Shown here: positions 1 to 6,134 of the stretch, one piece after another
How the letters are laid out: each line of letters starts with the position of its first letter
Position numbering within the stretch: the first letter of the stretch is position 1
Assembly (NCBI GenBank): GCA_964555565.1
Contig: CAZKTF010000216.1
Coordinates: 1 to 6,341 of the forward strand
Direction: 5' to 3'
Length of the DNA stretch: 6,341 bases
From: CAZKTF01 sp964555565
Lineage (GTDB): Bacteria; Planctomycetota; JAJSAM01; JAKLKS01
Position numbers and translations under genes: made by a program
The notes under the pieces: generated by a model
What the model was told of the DNA's origin: nothing
Database searches by the model: none
The model's input: the letters and a program-made list of their open reading frames with translations, nothing else

Positions 1-1
1 G

Positions 2-922
2 ACGACGCCGCCGGGCCCCGCGGAGGCGGGGCCGCCGGTCCTCGACCTCTCCGGGGTGGCGTCGCCCCCGCTGCCGCCCGAGGCGCGGGGGACGCTCCCC
101 CCCGGCGAGCAGGACCCCGTCGTGGCCCGGGTGGACGGGAGCCCGATCCGCGCGAGCGACCTCGCCCGCCACCTGTTCCGGGTGTTCCCGGAGCGCGCTC
201 TCGACGCCCTCAACCAGGTCCTCGACGCCCGGGTCCTGGAGGCCGACGCGGCGGCCCGCGGGGTGACGATCCCCGCCGGGGAGGTGGAGGGGCGCACCGA
301 GGCGGAGTTCCGTTCGCGCGAGACCGAGATCCGCGTGCAGATGGGACCGGGGGCCACGCTCGAGGGGTACCTCCGCGAGCGGTTCGGCATGGGGGTCGAG
401 GCCTACCGGGCGGAGCTCGGTTCCCTGATGCGCCTCCTCGCGCTGCGCGACCGGCTCGTGCGCTACGAGGCGATGCGGGAGGACCGGCTCCGGATCCGCG
501 TCCTCGTCCTCCGGGACGAGGCGGCGGCGCGTGAGGCGGCGCGGCGGCTGGAGGCCGGGGCGGACTTCGAGGCCCTCGCCCGCCAGGTCTCCGTCGTCCC
601 GCCCGAGGACCTCCCCTCCTACCCCCGGGACGAGATCCACCCCCCCGCGCTCGCCGACCTGCTCTTCGCGCTCCCCGAGGGCGGGGTCTCGCGCCCCGTG
701 CGCGTGGCGCGGGACGGCCGCGAGCTCTTCGAGGTCTTCCGGGTCATCGAGGTCCGCCGCGGCCGGGAGGTCCCCTACGCGGCGGCGGCGGAGGAGATCG
801 AGCGCGGGTTGCGGGAGCGGCCCGTCCGCCCCGCGGAGTACCTTCAGTGGGCGCGCCGGGCGCGGGCCCGGCACGGCGTGGAGGTCCTGCTCGAGGACCG
901 GGCGGCGGAAGGGGCGCGATGA
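2..922 (+). CDS. PpiC/SurA-like periplasmic peptidyl-prolyl isomerase or chaperone, 5' end outside window
   Basis: The frame is open from the first codon at position 2 to the TGA at 920-922, so the gene probably starts upstream and its signal peptide or lipobox is not visible. A GTG at 56 (288 residues) is the only in-window start near the edge, but it lies in a Pro-rich, linker-like stretch and is probably internal. Numbering from that GTG, residues about 22-140 resemble a SurA N-terminal chaperone region (VVARVDGSPI, then helices ending near MRLLALRDRLV). Residues about 145-233 resemble a parvulin rotamase: RIRVLVLRDEAAA, RRLEAGADFEALARQVS, then LLFALPEGGVSRPVRV and FEVFRVIEV. The usual HILV histidine is replaced (RVLV) and the Gly-rich GDLGW segment is degenerate, so isomerase activity is doubtful. 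In this family such proteins fold or escort exported proteins. The 3' end overlaps scpB by ATGA, implying co-transcription. Family call fairly sure; activity uncertain. Confidence 0.8.
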   Translation, partial: TTPPGPAEAGPPVLDLSGVASPPLPPEARGTLPPGEQDPVVARVDGSPIRASDLARHLFRVFPERALDALNQVLDARVLEADAAARGVTIPAGEVEGRTEAEFRSRETEIRVQMGPGATLEGYLRERFGMGVEAYRAELGSLMRLLALRDRLVRYEAMREDRLRIRVLVLRDEAAAREAARRLEAGADFEALARQVSVVPPEDLPSYPRDEIHPPALADLLFALPEGGVSRPVRVARDGRELFEVFRVIEVRRGREVPYAAAAEEIERGLRERPVRPAEYLQWARRARARHGVEVLLEDRAAEGAR

Positions 923-1524
923 GCGGGGAGACCGTGCCGGCCGCGCCGTCGGGGCCCGCGCCGCGGCAGATCCTGGAGGCCCTGCTCTTCGCCTCCGACG
1001 AGCCGCTGGCGCTGGACCGCCTCCGCGAGGCCGCGGGGCTCGAGGAGGGCCGCGAGGCGCGGACGCTCCTCGAGGACCTCCGGGCGGAGTACGAGCGGAC
1101 CGGCCGCGCCTTCTCCCTGGAGGAGGTCGCGGGGGGCTGGCAGCTCCTCACCCGGCCCGCCTTCGCGCCGCACCTCGCGCGCCTGCGCCGGCGCGCCGAT
1201 CGCGCCCGGCTCTCGCCCGCGGCGCTCGAGACGCTGGCCGTGATCGCCTACCGGCAGCCCATCCTCCGCACGGACGTGGAGCGGGTCCGCGGCGTCGCCT
1301 GCGGGGACGTCCTCCGCGCGCTCCTGGAGCGCGACCTCGTGCGCGTGACGGGGCGCGCCGAGGAGCCCGGGGCCCCGCTCCTCTACGGGACGACGCCCCG
1401 CTTCCTGGCCGAGTTCGGCCTCCGGTCGCTCAAGGACCTCCCGACCTCCCGCGACCTGCCCCCGCCGCCGGGCGCCCGCGTCGCGGGGACCCCGGTGGAG
1501 GGGCCCGCCCCGCCAGGGGCCTGA
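919..1524 (+). CDS. scpB: Segregation and condensation protein B
   Basis: ScpB is the kleisin-associated winged-helix subunit that, with ScpA and SMC, forms the bacterial condensin acting on newly replicated origins. The 201-residue product has the family hallmarks. ILEALLFASDEPLALDRL at 18-35 begins the first winged-helix domain. The second contains LSPAALETLAVIAYRQPI at 98-115, RGVACGDVLRALLERDLVR at 124-142, and PLLYGTTPRFLAEFGLRSLKDLP at 153-175. Length is typical; the last ~25 residues are a Pro/Ala-rich tail. The frame stays open back to 847, but ATG 919 is preferred: GGAAGGGG at 907-914 lies just upstream, it overlaps the preceding stop as ATGA, and the protein then begins just before the conserved domain. 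The residues between 847 and 919 are only an antisense-like, low-complexity reading of the upstream gene. scpA is not in the window and may lie upstream. Translational coupling to the PpiC-like gene is likely. Confidence 0.95.
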   Translation: MSGETVPAAPSGPAPRQILEALLFASDEPLALDRLREAAGLEEGREARTLLEDLRAEYERTGRAFSLEEVAGGWQLLTRPAFAPHLARLRRRADRARLSPAALETLAVIAYRQPILRTDVERVRGVACGDVLRALLERDLVRVTGRAEEPGAPLLYGTTPRFLAEFGLRSLKDLPTSRDLPPPPGARVAGTPVEGPAPPGA

Positions 1525-1536
1525 GGCGGGTTCTTC
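1509..1536 (+). terminator. Possible weak terminator at the scpB end
   Basis: CCCGCC at 1509-1514 pairs with GGCGGG at 1525-1530 across a 10-nt loop that contains the scpB stop codon, followed by TTCTTC. The stem is short, the U-tract imperfect, and an alternative GCCCC/GGGGC hairpin (1507-1511 with 1516-1520) competes. In such a GC-rich genome short stems of this kind arise by chance, so this is only a candidate. Confidence 0.3.
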
Positions 1537-1565
1537 GCCATCCGGAGTGGGTCGGCTGCCATCGA

Positions 1566-1657
1566 CGAGCGGCGGGTAGGGGTATGGGTAGGGGCACGGG
1601 AGAACGCCGTCGAGGCTGCCCGCACCCTTACCCATACCCTTACCCGTCTCCGCTGCG
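1566..1657. repeat. Long imperfect inverted repeat with telomere-like GGGTA arms
   Basis: The left arm (1573-1600) pairs with the right arm (1619-1646) around an 18-nt loop. Of 28 positions, 24 are Watson-Crick, two are G-T (1579/1640 and 1591/1628), and one 2x2 internal mismatch lies at 1595-1596/1623-1624. After a 3-nt bulge at 1647-1649, AGCGG (1568-1572) also pairs with CCGCT (1650-1654). Both arms are built of a 6-bp period: GGGTAG, GGGTAT, GGGTAG, GGG on the left; the right arm, read on the minus strand, gives GGGTAA, GGGTAT, GGGTAA, GGG. Each arm thus has four G-runs and could form a G-quadruplex on opposite strands. There is no downstream T-tract, so a simple Rho-independent terminator is unlikely. 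It could be a dispersed REP/MITE-like palindrome, a transcript-stabilising hairpin, or a protein-binding site. Confidence 0.8.
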
Positions 1658-1752
1658 AGAAGCGCTCCCACTCGATTCTGCAAGGAGCCCTGAGGCCGTG
1701 CCCCTCCCCATTTCCTCCGGGGAGGCCCCGGGGGTCCTTACGATCCGGCGCT

Positions 1753-1770
1753 CTCCCCGATCCCGGGGAG
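1753..1770 (+). promoter_or_regulatory. Small hairpin just before the PpiD-like gene
   Basis: CTCCCCG (1753-1759) and CGGGGAG (1764-1770) form a perfect 7-bp stem with a 4-nt loop, ending 16 nt before the Shine-Dalgarno sequence at 1787. It would lie in the 5' leader of the downstream mRNA if transcription starts in the intergenic gap, and could affect ribosome loading. Chance occurrence is possible at this base composition. Confidence 0.3.
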
Positions 1771-1786
1771 CGGTCCGCCGCCGCGC

Positions 1787-1791
1787 GGAGG
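1787..1791 (+). promoter_or_regulatory. Shine-Dalgarno site fixing the start of the PpiD-like gene
   Basis: GGAGG lies 4 nt before ATG 1796, a slightly tight but workable spacing. It supports this start rather than an internal one, and the resulting N-terminus has a short positive tail followed by a membrane segment, as expected for this family. No convincing -35/-10 pair was found in 1525-1786. Confidence 0.7.
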
Positions 1792-1795
1792 CACC

Positions 1796-3781
1796 ATGAG
1801 GAAGGGTCCACGGCCGAAGCCCTCGCGGGACCAGGCGGTCCCGCTGACCAAGCGCCTCGAGCGGAACCGCGTGTTCTGGCTCCTCCTGACGATCGTCCTC
1901 CTCGTCGTGTTCACCGTGGCGGGCGACATCCTCGCCGCGGTCGGGCTGCGGGGCGGCGGCGACTCCGAGCACGTCCGGTTCACCGTCGGCGGCCGCTCCG
2001 TGGTCCTCTCCCGCTCCCAGTTCGAGCAGCGCTTCCGGGACTGGTCCGGCTTCCAGCACGGCTTCAACCGGGAGACGCGCGGGGGGCGCGACGAGTTCCT
2101 CCAGGGCCTCATGGTCTCCGAGCTGGCCGCCGAGGCGGGCATCCGCGTCCCGGACGAGTCCGTGCGGGCCTTCATCGAGAACATCGAGCCCTTCCAGGAC
2201 GACGACGCCCGGTTCAGCCACGAGCAGTTCCAGAAGGGGCTGGACGAGCGGTTCAACCGGATGTCCGTGCGGAGCTTCGAGGCCGAGGTGCGCCGCGAGC
2301 TCGCCCACGCGCAGTACGTGGGGCTGTACCTGGACGCCGGCTACCTGGTCACGGACGGGGAGGCCTACGAGGCCTGGAAGGCGGAGCACCCGAAGGTCCG
2401 CGTGGCCTTCGTCCACCAGCCGGTGGCGCCGATCCGGGCGGAGCTCAAGCCCGAGGAGGTCACCGAGGCGGAGGTCAAGGCCTGGTACGGGCGCCAGGAC
2501 GTGCAGGGCCGCTACAAGGCCTTCCCGAGGCACGCCTTCGACGCGGTCTGGCTGCGGTGCAAGGAGGTGGACGACGCCGCCTACCGGGCCGCCCGGGAGG
2601 AATGGAAGGACGACCCGGCGCTGAAGTTCGAGCCCGAGGAGGGGTACAAGTGGTGGTCGGCGGGGAGGGGGATCGAGTTCCGCACCCGCGACCACCTGCG
2701 CGACCTCGGCTTCCCCGTCCCGGGCGAGGAGAAGAAGCCCGGCGAAGAGAAGAAGCCCGGCGAGGAGAAGAAGCCCGGCGAGGAGAAGAAGGACGACGGC
2801 AAGCCCGCGGTCGAGCCGGTCCCGGACGACATGCCCCCCGGCGCCGAGTACGAGAAGTACTGGAGTACCTGGATCGAGAAGGAGCTCTGGCTGCGCAAGC
2901 TCCTCGTCAGGGTCCTCGAGGAGGCGAAGGGGAAGAAGGCGCCCCTGGGGACGGTCGCGGAGAAGTACCGGCGCCCCGGCCTCGAGATCCACCTGACCCA
3001 GGTGAAGGACCCGCTCGATCGCCAGGAGCGCGAGGCGCTCCCCGGGCTCGGGGTGCCCAACGGCGACTTCTCCTACGCCCTCAACGACTACAAGCCCGAG
3101 CAGGAGGGGACGTACCACACCGACGTCCTCCAGCGCACCCCGCGCCGGGACCTGCTGGAGGAGCGCGGCTGGGTGGCCTTCCAGGTCCTCAAGGCGATCC
3201 CGATGAAGGTCCGGGAGCTGGCCGAGATCCGCGACAAGCTGGTGGAGGAGATCCTCGACGAGCGGGCGAAGGAGAAGGCCCGCGCCCGCCTCGACGTTTT
3301 CGCGAAGAAGGTCCGGGACGAGCGGAAGCCCCTGGCCGATCTGGCGAAGGAGGCGGGCTACGAGGTCGAGGAGGCCGGGCCCTTCAAGGAGGACACCTGG
3401 CGGCCCCCGCTCCCCCGGGCGAAGCCCGGCGAGACCCTCCCCCCGGCCGCCGAGCAGGGCAAGGACCCGCGCCGCCGCCAGGCGGCCGTGATCGGCAGGT
3501 ACTACTCCTTCCGCGGGATGGACGCGGGCGCGCTCTCGCCGATCCTGGACGACGTCGAGGCGACGGGCGCCCTCTACCTCGCGCAGATCCTGAAGAAGGA
3601 GGACCCCACCCCTGAGGAGATGACGCTCGGCCAGAAGAACAGGGCCCGCATGCAGGTGCTCCGGCTGCGGGGGGGCCAGATCGGGGCACGGCTCGGCTAC
3701 GACGCGCTGCGCGAGCGGCTCTCGCTCCAGATCAACCGCAAGCCGGCGGAGGCGGGCAAGGCCCCCGGGTCGGAAGAGTAG
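1796..3781 (+). CDS. Membrane-anchored SurA_N/PpiD-like chaperone, parvulin domain not recognisable
   Basis: The 661-residue product starts with a basic segment (MRKGPRPKPSRD...KRLERNR) and one hydrophobic helix at about 26-43 (VFWLLLTIVLLVVFTVAG), consistent with an inner-membrane anchor and a periplasmic body. Residues about 100-205 resemble the SurA_N/PpiD chaperone region: FLQGLMVSELAAEAGIRVPDESVRAFIENI, then EPFQDDDARFSHEQF and FEAEVRRELAHAQYV. The C-terminal part, GWVAFQVLKAIPMKVRELAEIRDKLVEEI followed by LADLAKEAGYEVEEAGPF, matches the segment that follows the rotamase in PpiD-type proteins. Between them, where the parvulin domain would sit, no clear HILV/rotamase motif is visible. That region is rich in Trp, Lys and Glu and holds four tandem PGEEKK units (residues 309-332). 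PpiD-family proteins assist newly secreted proteins near the translocon; here a holdase role without isomerase activity is inferred. The gene stands alone on its strand and converges on yidD. Confidence 0.75.
   Translation: MRKGPRPKPSRDQAVPLTKRLERNRVFWLLLTIVLLVVFTVAGDILAAVGLRGGGDSEHVRFTVGGRSVVLSRSQFEQRFRDWSGFQHGFNRETRGGRDEFLQGLMVSELAAEAGIRVPDESVRAFIENIEPFQDDDARFSHEQFQKGLDERFNRMSVRSFEAEVRRELAHAQYVGLYLDAGYLVTDGEAYEAWKAEHPKVRVAFVHQPVAPIRAELKPEEVTEAEVKAWYGRQDVQGRYKAFPRHAFDAVWLRCKEVDDAAYRAAREEWKDDPALKFEPEEGYKWWSAGRGIEFRTRDHLRDLGFPVPGEEKKPGEEKKPGEEKKPGEEKKDDGKPAVEPVPDDMPPGAEYEKYWSTWIEKELWLRKLLVRVLEEAKGKKAPLGTVAEKYRRPGLEIHLTQVKDPLDRQEREALPGLGVPNGDFSYALNDYKPEQEGTYHTDVLQRTPRRDLLEERGWVAFQVLKAIPMKVRELAEIRDKLVEEILDERAKEKARARLDVFAKKVRDERKPLADLAKEAGYEVEEAGPFKEDTWRPPLPRAKPGETLPPAAEQGKDPRRRQAAVIGRYYSFRGMDAGALSPILDDVEATGALYLAQILKKEDPTPEEMTLGQKNRARMQVLRLRGGQIGARLGYDALRERLSLQINRKPAEAGKAPGSEE
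2720..2791 (+). repeat. Four tandem copies of an 18-bp unit encoding PGEEKK
   Basis: Four in-frame 18-bp units (CCSGGCGARGAGAAGAAG) give PGEEKK x4. The copies differ from each other at only two positions: ccg for ccc in the first unit, gaa for gag in the second. They are followed by GACGAC and a Pro/Asp-rich linker. Near identity at the DNA level points to recent slippage expansion, and the peptide is charged and probably disordered, acting as a flexible spacer. Confidence 0.95.
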
Positions 3782-3845
3782 GGGCGGGGCTCCCCGGGGG
3801 TTTCGAGGCCCGCCGGTGGCGGGCCGAGCCCGGGGAGCCCCGCCC
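3782..3845. terminator. Two-tier palindrome between convergent genes, likely bidirectional terminator
   Basis: GGGCGGGGCTCCCCGGG (3782-3798) is perfectly complementary to 3829-3845, a 17-bp stem that begins directly after the TAG of the PpiD-like gene. Nested inside, GGCCCGCC (3807-3814) pairs with GGCGGGCC (3818-3825) over a GGT loop, extended by a two-base TC/GA pairing past a bulge. The structure fills most of the 82-bp gap between two convergent genes (the minus-strand yidD stop is at 3864-3866), the usual position for a shared terminator. No T-tract follows it on either strand, so classical intrinsic termination is not assured. It may instead block read-through or protect 3' ends. Confidence 0.65.
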
Positions 3846-3863
3846 GCCGTTGCCGTAGTAGGC

Positions 3864-4109
3864 CTACCCCGGCACCGGGTCCTCTCCTCCCCCGCCGCGC
3901 GGCCGGCAGCGCGCCAGGCGACGCGCGGTGAGCCGCACTCCCTCCACCCCCCCGTGCCTGCGGAGCGCCTCCCGCGCGTAGGCGGAGCAGGAGGGGCTGA
4001 ACCGGCAGGCCCCGCCGAGGAGCGGGGCGACCACGGCGCGGTAGAGCGCCACCGCGGCCAGGAGGAGCAGGGCCAGGACCCGGTCGAGCCCCCGGAGGAC
4101 CGCCCTCAC
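3864..4109 (-). CDS. yidD: YidD, membrane protein insertion efficiency factor
   Basis: This small protein is a peripheral inner-membrane factor that helps YidC/Sec insertion of membrane proteins. The 81-residue product shows the diagnostic core: an N-terminal hydrophobic amphipathic stretch (VLALLLLAAVALYRAVVAPLLG, split over 11-32), CRFSPSCSAYAREALRRHG at 35-53 with the conserved Cys pair, RLARCRP at 64-70 and a DPVP ending at 77-80. The spacer between RCRP and DPVP is Gly-rich (RGGGGE) instead of the common HPGGY form. The start is GTG at 4109-4107, whose last two bases begin the rnpA stop (GTGA overlap), implying translational coupling to rnpA. No other start gives a product of normal length. 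yidC, often the next gene, is absent here; the downstream neighbour is convergent. Confidence 0.93.
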   Translation of the reverse strand: MRAVLRGLDRVLALLLLAAVALYRAVVAPLLGGACRFSPSCSAYAREALRRHGGVEGVRLTARRLARCRPRGGGGEDPVPG

Positions 4110-4474
4110 GGCTTCCTCTTCGCCGCCCGCGCCGCGGCCCGGGCCGCGACGGCGAGCAGCGAATCGCGGATCTCGGCCAGCGTCCGCGCCGCGGCCTCGG
4201 CGCCCAGGGGGGAGACGACCAGGTCGTGCCCGGCCGGGAGGTCCCCCCGGCGGAGCCGGAACGCCTCCCGCAGCAGCCGCTTCACCCGGTTGCGGGCCGG
4301 CGAGTCCCCGGCGGCCTTCCCCACGGCGAGGCCGAGCCGCGGCTCCGGGCCGCCGTTGGCGAGGGCGTGCACCCGCAGCAGGCCGTCGGAGGCGGAGGCC
4401 CCCTTCTCGAGGACGGCCCGGAACCCGGACCGGCGGAGGACCCGGAGCCGGCGGGGGAGTCCCTGGGGGCGCAT
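4106..4474 (-). CDS. rnpA: Ribonuclease P protein component
   Basis: RnpA is the protein subunit that helps the RNase P RNA cleave 5' leaders from pre-tRNAs. The 122-residue product has the family layout: LRRSGFRAVLEKG at 13-25 (the RRxxxF region), RLGLAVGKAAGDSPARNRVKR at 46-66 with the RNR signature (ARNRVKRLLREAFR, 60-73) and a basic helix, then DLVVSPLGAEA at 84-94 and a C-terminal Ala-rich basic helix ending KRKP. ATG 4474 is chosen; an in-frame GTG two codons upstream (4480) is possible. No good Shine-Dalgarno precedes either. The gene overlaps yidD by GTGA, the common rnpA-yidD order. The usual upstream partner rpmH (ribosomal protein L34) is missing: the upstream space is only 121 bp and leads to a divergent dehydrogenase gene. 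Confidence 0.95.
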   Translation of the reverse strand: MRPQGLPRRLRVLRRSGFRAVLEKGASASDGLLRVHALANGGPEPRLGLAVGKAAGDSPARNRVKRLLREAFRLRRGDLPAGHDLVVSPLGAEAAARTLAEIRDSLLAVAARAAARAAKRKP

Positions 4475-4480
4475 CGCCAC

Positions 4481-4486
4481 AGCGTA
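4481..4486 (-). promoter_or_regulatory. Possible -10 element placing rnpA as a leaderless transcript
   Basis: On the minus strand TACGCT (a TANNNT match) ends 6 nt before ATG 4474, so a transcript could start at the A of the start codon. This fits the lack of a Shine-Dalgarno site. No -35 match is visible about 17 bp further up (the region reads ACGGGC), and a six-base match with four free positions is weak evidence. Confidence 0.2.
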
Positions 4487-4583
4487 CCCGGGCACCTGCC
4501 CGTGCCCGTCCTGTCGTCGTCGTTCCCGGGCTTGGTCCTCGATCGGCGCCCCGCCGCGGCGTAGCATCCGCGGCCGGACCGGC

Positions 4584-4589
4584 GGGAGG
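4584..4589 (+). promoter_or_regulatory. Shine-Dalgarno site of the aldehyde dehydrogenase gene
   Basis: GGGAGG lies 6 nt before ATG 4596, near-ideal spacing, and decides the start: the frame is open back to 3816 but the upstream part is antisense to rnpA and yidD. The divergent gap 4475-4595 must also hold a promoter. TTGGTC (4532) and TAGCAT (4562) are present but 24 bp apart, too far for a standard pair. Confidence 0.75.
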
Positions 4590-4595
4590 ACCTCC

Positions 4596-6134
4596 ATGGC
4601 GGCGAAGGCGTTCCTGAACCTCGTCGGGGGGACCTGGAAGGGGGCCGCGCGCGGGCGGACCTTCGAGGACCGCAACCCCGCGCGCACCTCGGACGTCGTC
4701 GGGGAGTTCCCCCTCTCCGACGCCCATGACGTCTCGGCCGCCGTGGCCGCCGCGCGCGAGGCCTTCCCCGCCTGGGCCGCGACGCCGGCCCCGCGCCGCG
4801 GGGAGGTCCTGTTCCGCGCCGGCGCCCTCCTCGCGGAGCGGAAGGAGGCGATCGCCCGGGAGATGACCCGGGAGATGGGGAAGCCGCTGGCCGAGTCGAG
4901 GGGGGACGTCCAGGAGGCCATCGACACCGCCTTCTTCGCCGGCGGCGAGGGGCGTCGCCTCGCCGGGGAGACGGTCCCCGTGGAGCTCCCGGACAAGTTC
5001 GGGATGTCGGTGCGGCTCCCGGTGGGGGTCTGCGGCCTCATCACCCCTTGGAACTTCCCCTCGGCCATCCCCGCGTGGAAGACCTTCCCCGCGCTGGTCT
5101 GCGGCAACGCCGTCGTCCTCAAGCCCGCCGAGGACTCCCCCGCCACCGCGGACGCCTTCGTCCGGGCGCTCGTGGACGCCGGGGTCCCCGCGGGGGTCGT
5201 GAACCTGGTTCACGGGGACGGCGAGGCCGGTCGCGCGCTCGTGCGCCACCCCGGCGTGGACCTCGTCTCCTTCACCGGCTCCTCGGAGGTCGGCCGCGAG
5301 GTGGGGGAGACCTGCGGCCGGGAGCTGAAGCGCTGCTCGCTGGAACTCGGCGGGAAGAACGCCCAGGTGGTCCTGGCCGACGCGGACCTGGAGCTGGCGC
5401 TGGAGGGGGCCCTCTGGGGGGCCTTCGGGACGACGGGGCAGCGCTGCACGGCCACGAGCCGCCTCGTCCTCGAGCGGCCCGTGGCGGAGAGGTTCACCCG
5501 GCGGCTCGTGCGGCGGGCGCGGGGGCTCCGGCTGGGGGACGGCCTCGACCCCGCGACCGAGGTGGGGCCGCTGGTCAACCGCGCCCAGCGGGACCGCGTG
5601 GACGCCGCCGTGCGCCGCGCCGCCAAGGAGGGGGCGCGCGTCCTCTGCGGCGGGAAGCCCGCGAAGGTCCCGGGGCTCGACGGGTGGTTCTACGAGCCCA
5701 CGGTCCTCGACCGCGTCTCCCCGCGCGACGGCATCGCCCAGGAGGAGGTCTTCGGCCCCGTGGTCGTGGTCCTCCCCGTGGGCTCCTTCGAGGAGGCCGT
5801 CCGGGTGGTGAACGGGACCCGCTACGGGCTCTCCTCGAGCATCTACACCGCCGACGTCCGCAAGGCCTTCCGCGCCGTGCGGGAGTTCCAGGCCGGGATC
5901 ACCTACGTGAACGGGCCCACGATCGGTGCCGAGGTCCAGCTCCCCTTCGGCGGGGTGAAGCAGACCGGGAACGGGCACCGCGAGGCCGGGACCGCGGTCC
6001 TCGACGTGTTCAGCGAGTGGAAGAGCGTCTACATCGACTACTCCGGCCGCCTCCAGCGCGCCCAGATCGACACGCACGCGGCCCCCCCCGCCGCGAAGGG
6101 CCGGAAGCGCCGGCGGAAGGGGTCGCGCCGGTGA
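4596..6134 (+). CDS. NAD(P)-dependent aldehyde dehydrogenase, substrate unknown
   Basis: The 512-residue product has the full aldehyde dehydrogenase fold and oxidises an aldehyde to the acid in the cytoplasm. Visible motifs: PWNFPSAIP at 151-159 (Asn153, oxyanion), LKPAEDSP at 175-182 (Lys176, cofactor), FTGSSEVG at 226-233 (Rossmann turn), ELGGKN at 250-255 (Glu250, general base), GTTGQRCTATSR at 278-289 (Cys284, nucleophile), EEVFGPV at 383-389 (Glu384, ribose binding) and LPFGGVKQTGNG at 449-460. No catalytic residue is missing. FGTTGQRCTATSR is reminiscent of the ALDH7 and alpha-ketoglutarate-semialdehyde groups, but the substrate cannot be read from sequence. After EWKSVYIDYSGRLQRAQID the family normally ends; here a basic tail (AAKGRKRRRKGSRR) follows. 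No pathway partner adjoins it; the gene is divergent from rnpA. Confidence 0.93.
   Translation: MAAKAFLNLVGGTWKGAARGRTFEDRNPARTSDVVGEFPLSDAHDVSAAVAAAREAFPAWAATPAPRRGEVLFRAGALLAERKEAIAREMTREMGKPLAESRGDVQEAIDTAFFAGGEGRRLAGETVPVELPDKFGMSVRLPVGVCGLITPWNFPSAIPAWKTFPALVCGNAVVLKPAEDSPATADAFVRALVDAGVPAGVVNLVHGDGEAGRALVRHPGVDLVSFTGSSEVGREVGETCGRELKRCSLELGGKNAQVVLADADLELALEGALWGAFGTTGQRCTATSRLVLERPVAERFTRRLVRRARGLRLGDGLDPATEVGPLVNRAQRDRVDAAVRRAAKEGARVLCGGKPAKVPGLDGWFYEPTVLDRVSPRDGIAQEEVFGPVVVVLPVGSFEEAVRVVNGTRYGLSSSIYTADVRKAFRAVREFQAGITYVNGPTIGAEVQLPFGGVKQTGNGHREAGTAVLDVFSEWKSVYIDYSGRLQRAQIDTHAAPPAAKGRKRRRKGSRR

Noticed and set aside
847..918. An upstream GTG start for scpB
   Set aside because: The added residues are Gly/Arg/Pro-rich and lie inside the PpiC-like gene; ATG 919 has a good ribosome site and the ATGA overlap.
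1566..1657. A CRISPR-like array or eukaryotic telomere
   Set aside because: There is one inverted pair of short hexamer tracts with no spacers and no terminal position, and the flanking genes are ordinary bacterial genes.
531..1799. A 422-codon plus-strand open frame
   Set aside because: It is out of frame with the PpiC-like gene and scpB and is Arg/Ser/Pro-rich; its PYPYPYP run is only the translated GGGTA inverted repeat.
1640..3118. A 492-codon minus-strand open frame with repeated LLLLAGLLLLAG residues
   Set aside because: It is antisense to the PpiD-like gene; the apparent hydrophobic repeats are the reverse reading of the PGEEKK repeat, not membrane helices.
4226..4564. A 112-codon plus-strand open frame
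   Set aside because: It is antisense to rnpA, which is firmly identified by its RNR motif.
3816..4595. An extended N-terminus for the dehydrogenase (start at 3816)
   Set aside because: The extension overlaps rnpA and yidD antisense, has no family similarity, and a strong Shine-Dalgarno site supports ATG 4596, where the conserved fold begins.
4475..4595. rpmH expected upstream of rnpA
   Set aside because: No frame on either strand gives the L34 pattern (KRTYQP or RKRxHGFRxRM).
3864..6077. A 737-codon minus-strand open frame
   Set aside because: Only its last 81 codons (yidD) are real. The rest is antisense to the dehydrogenase or out of frame with rnpA and reads as Arg/Gly/Pro-rich low complexity, a usual effect of high GC.
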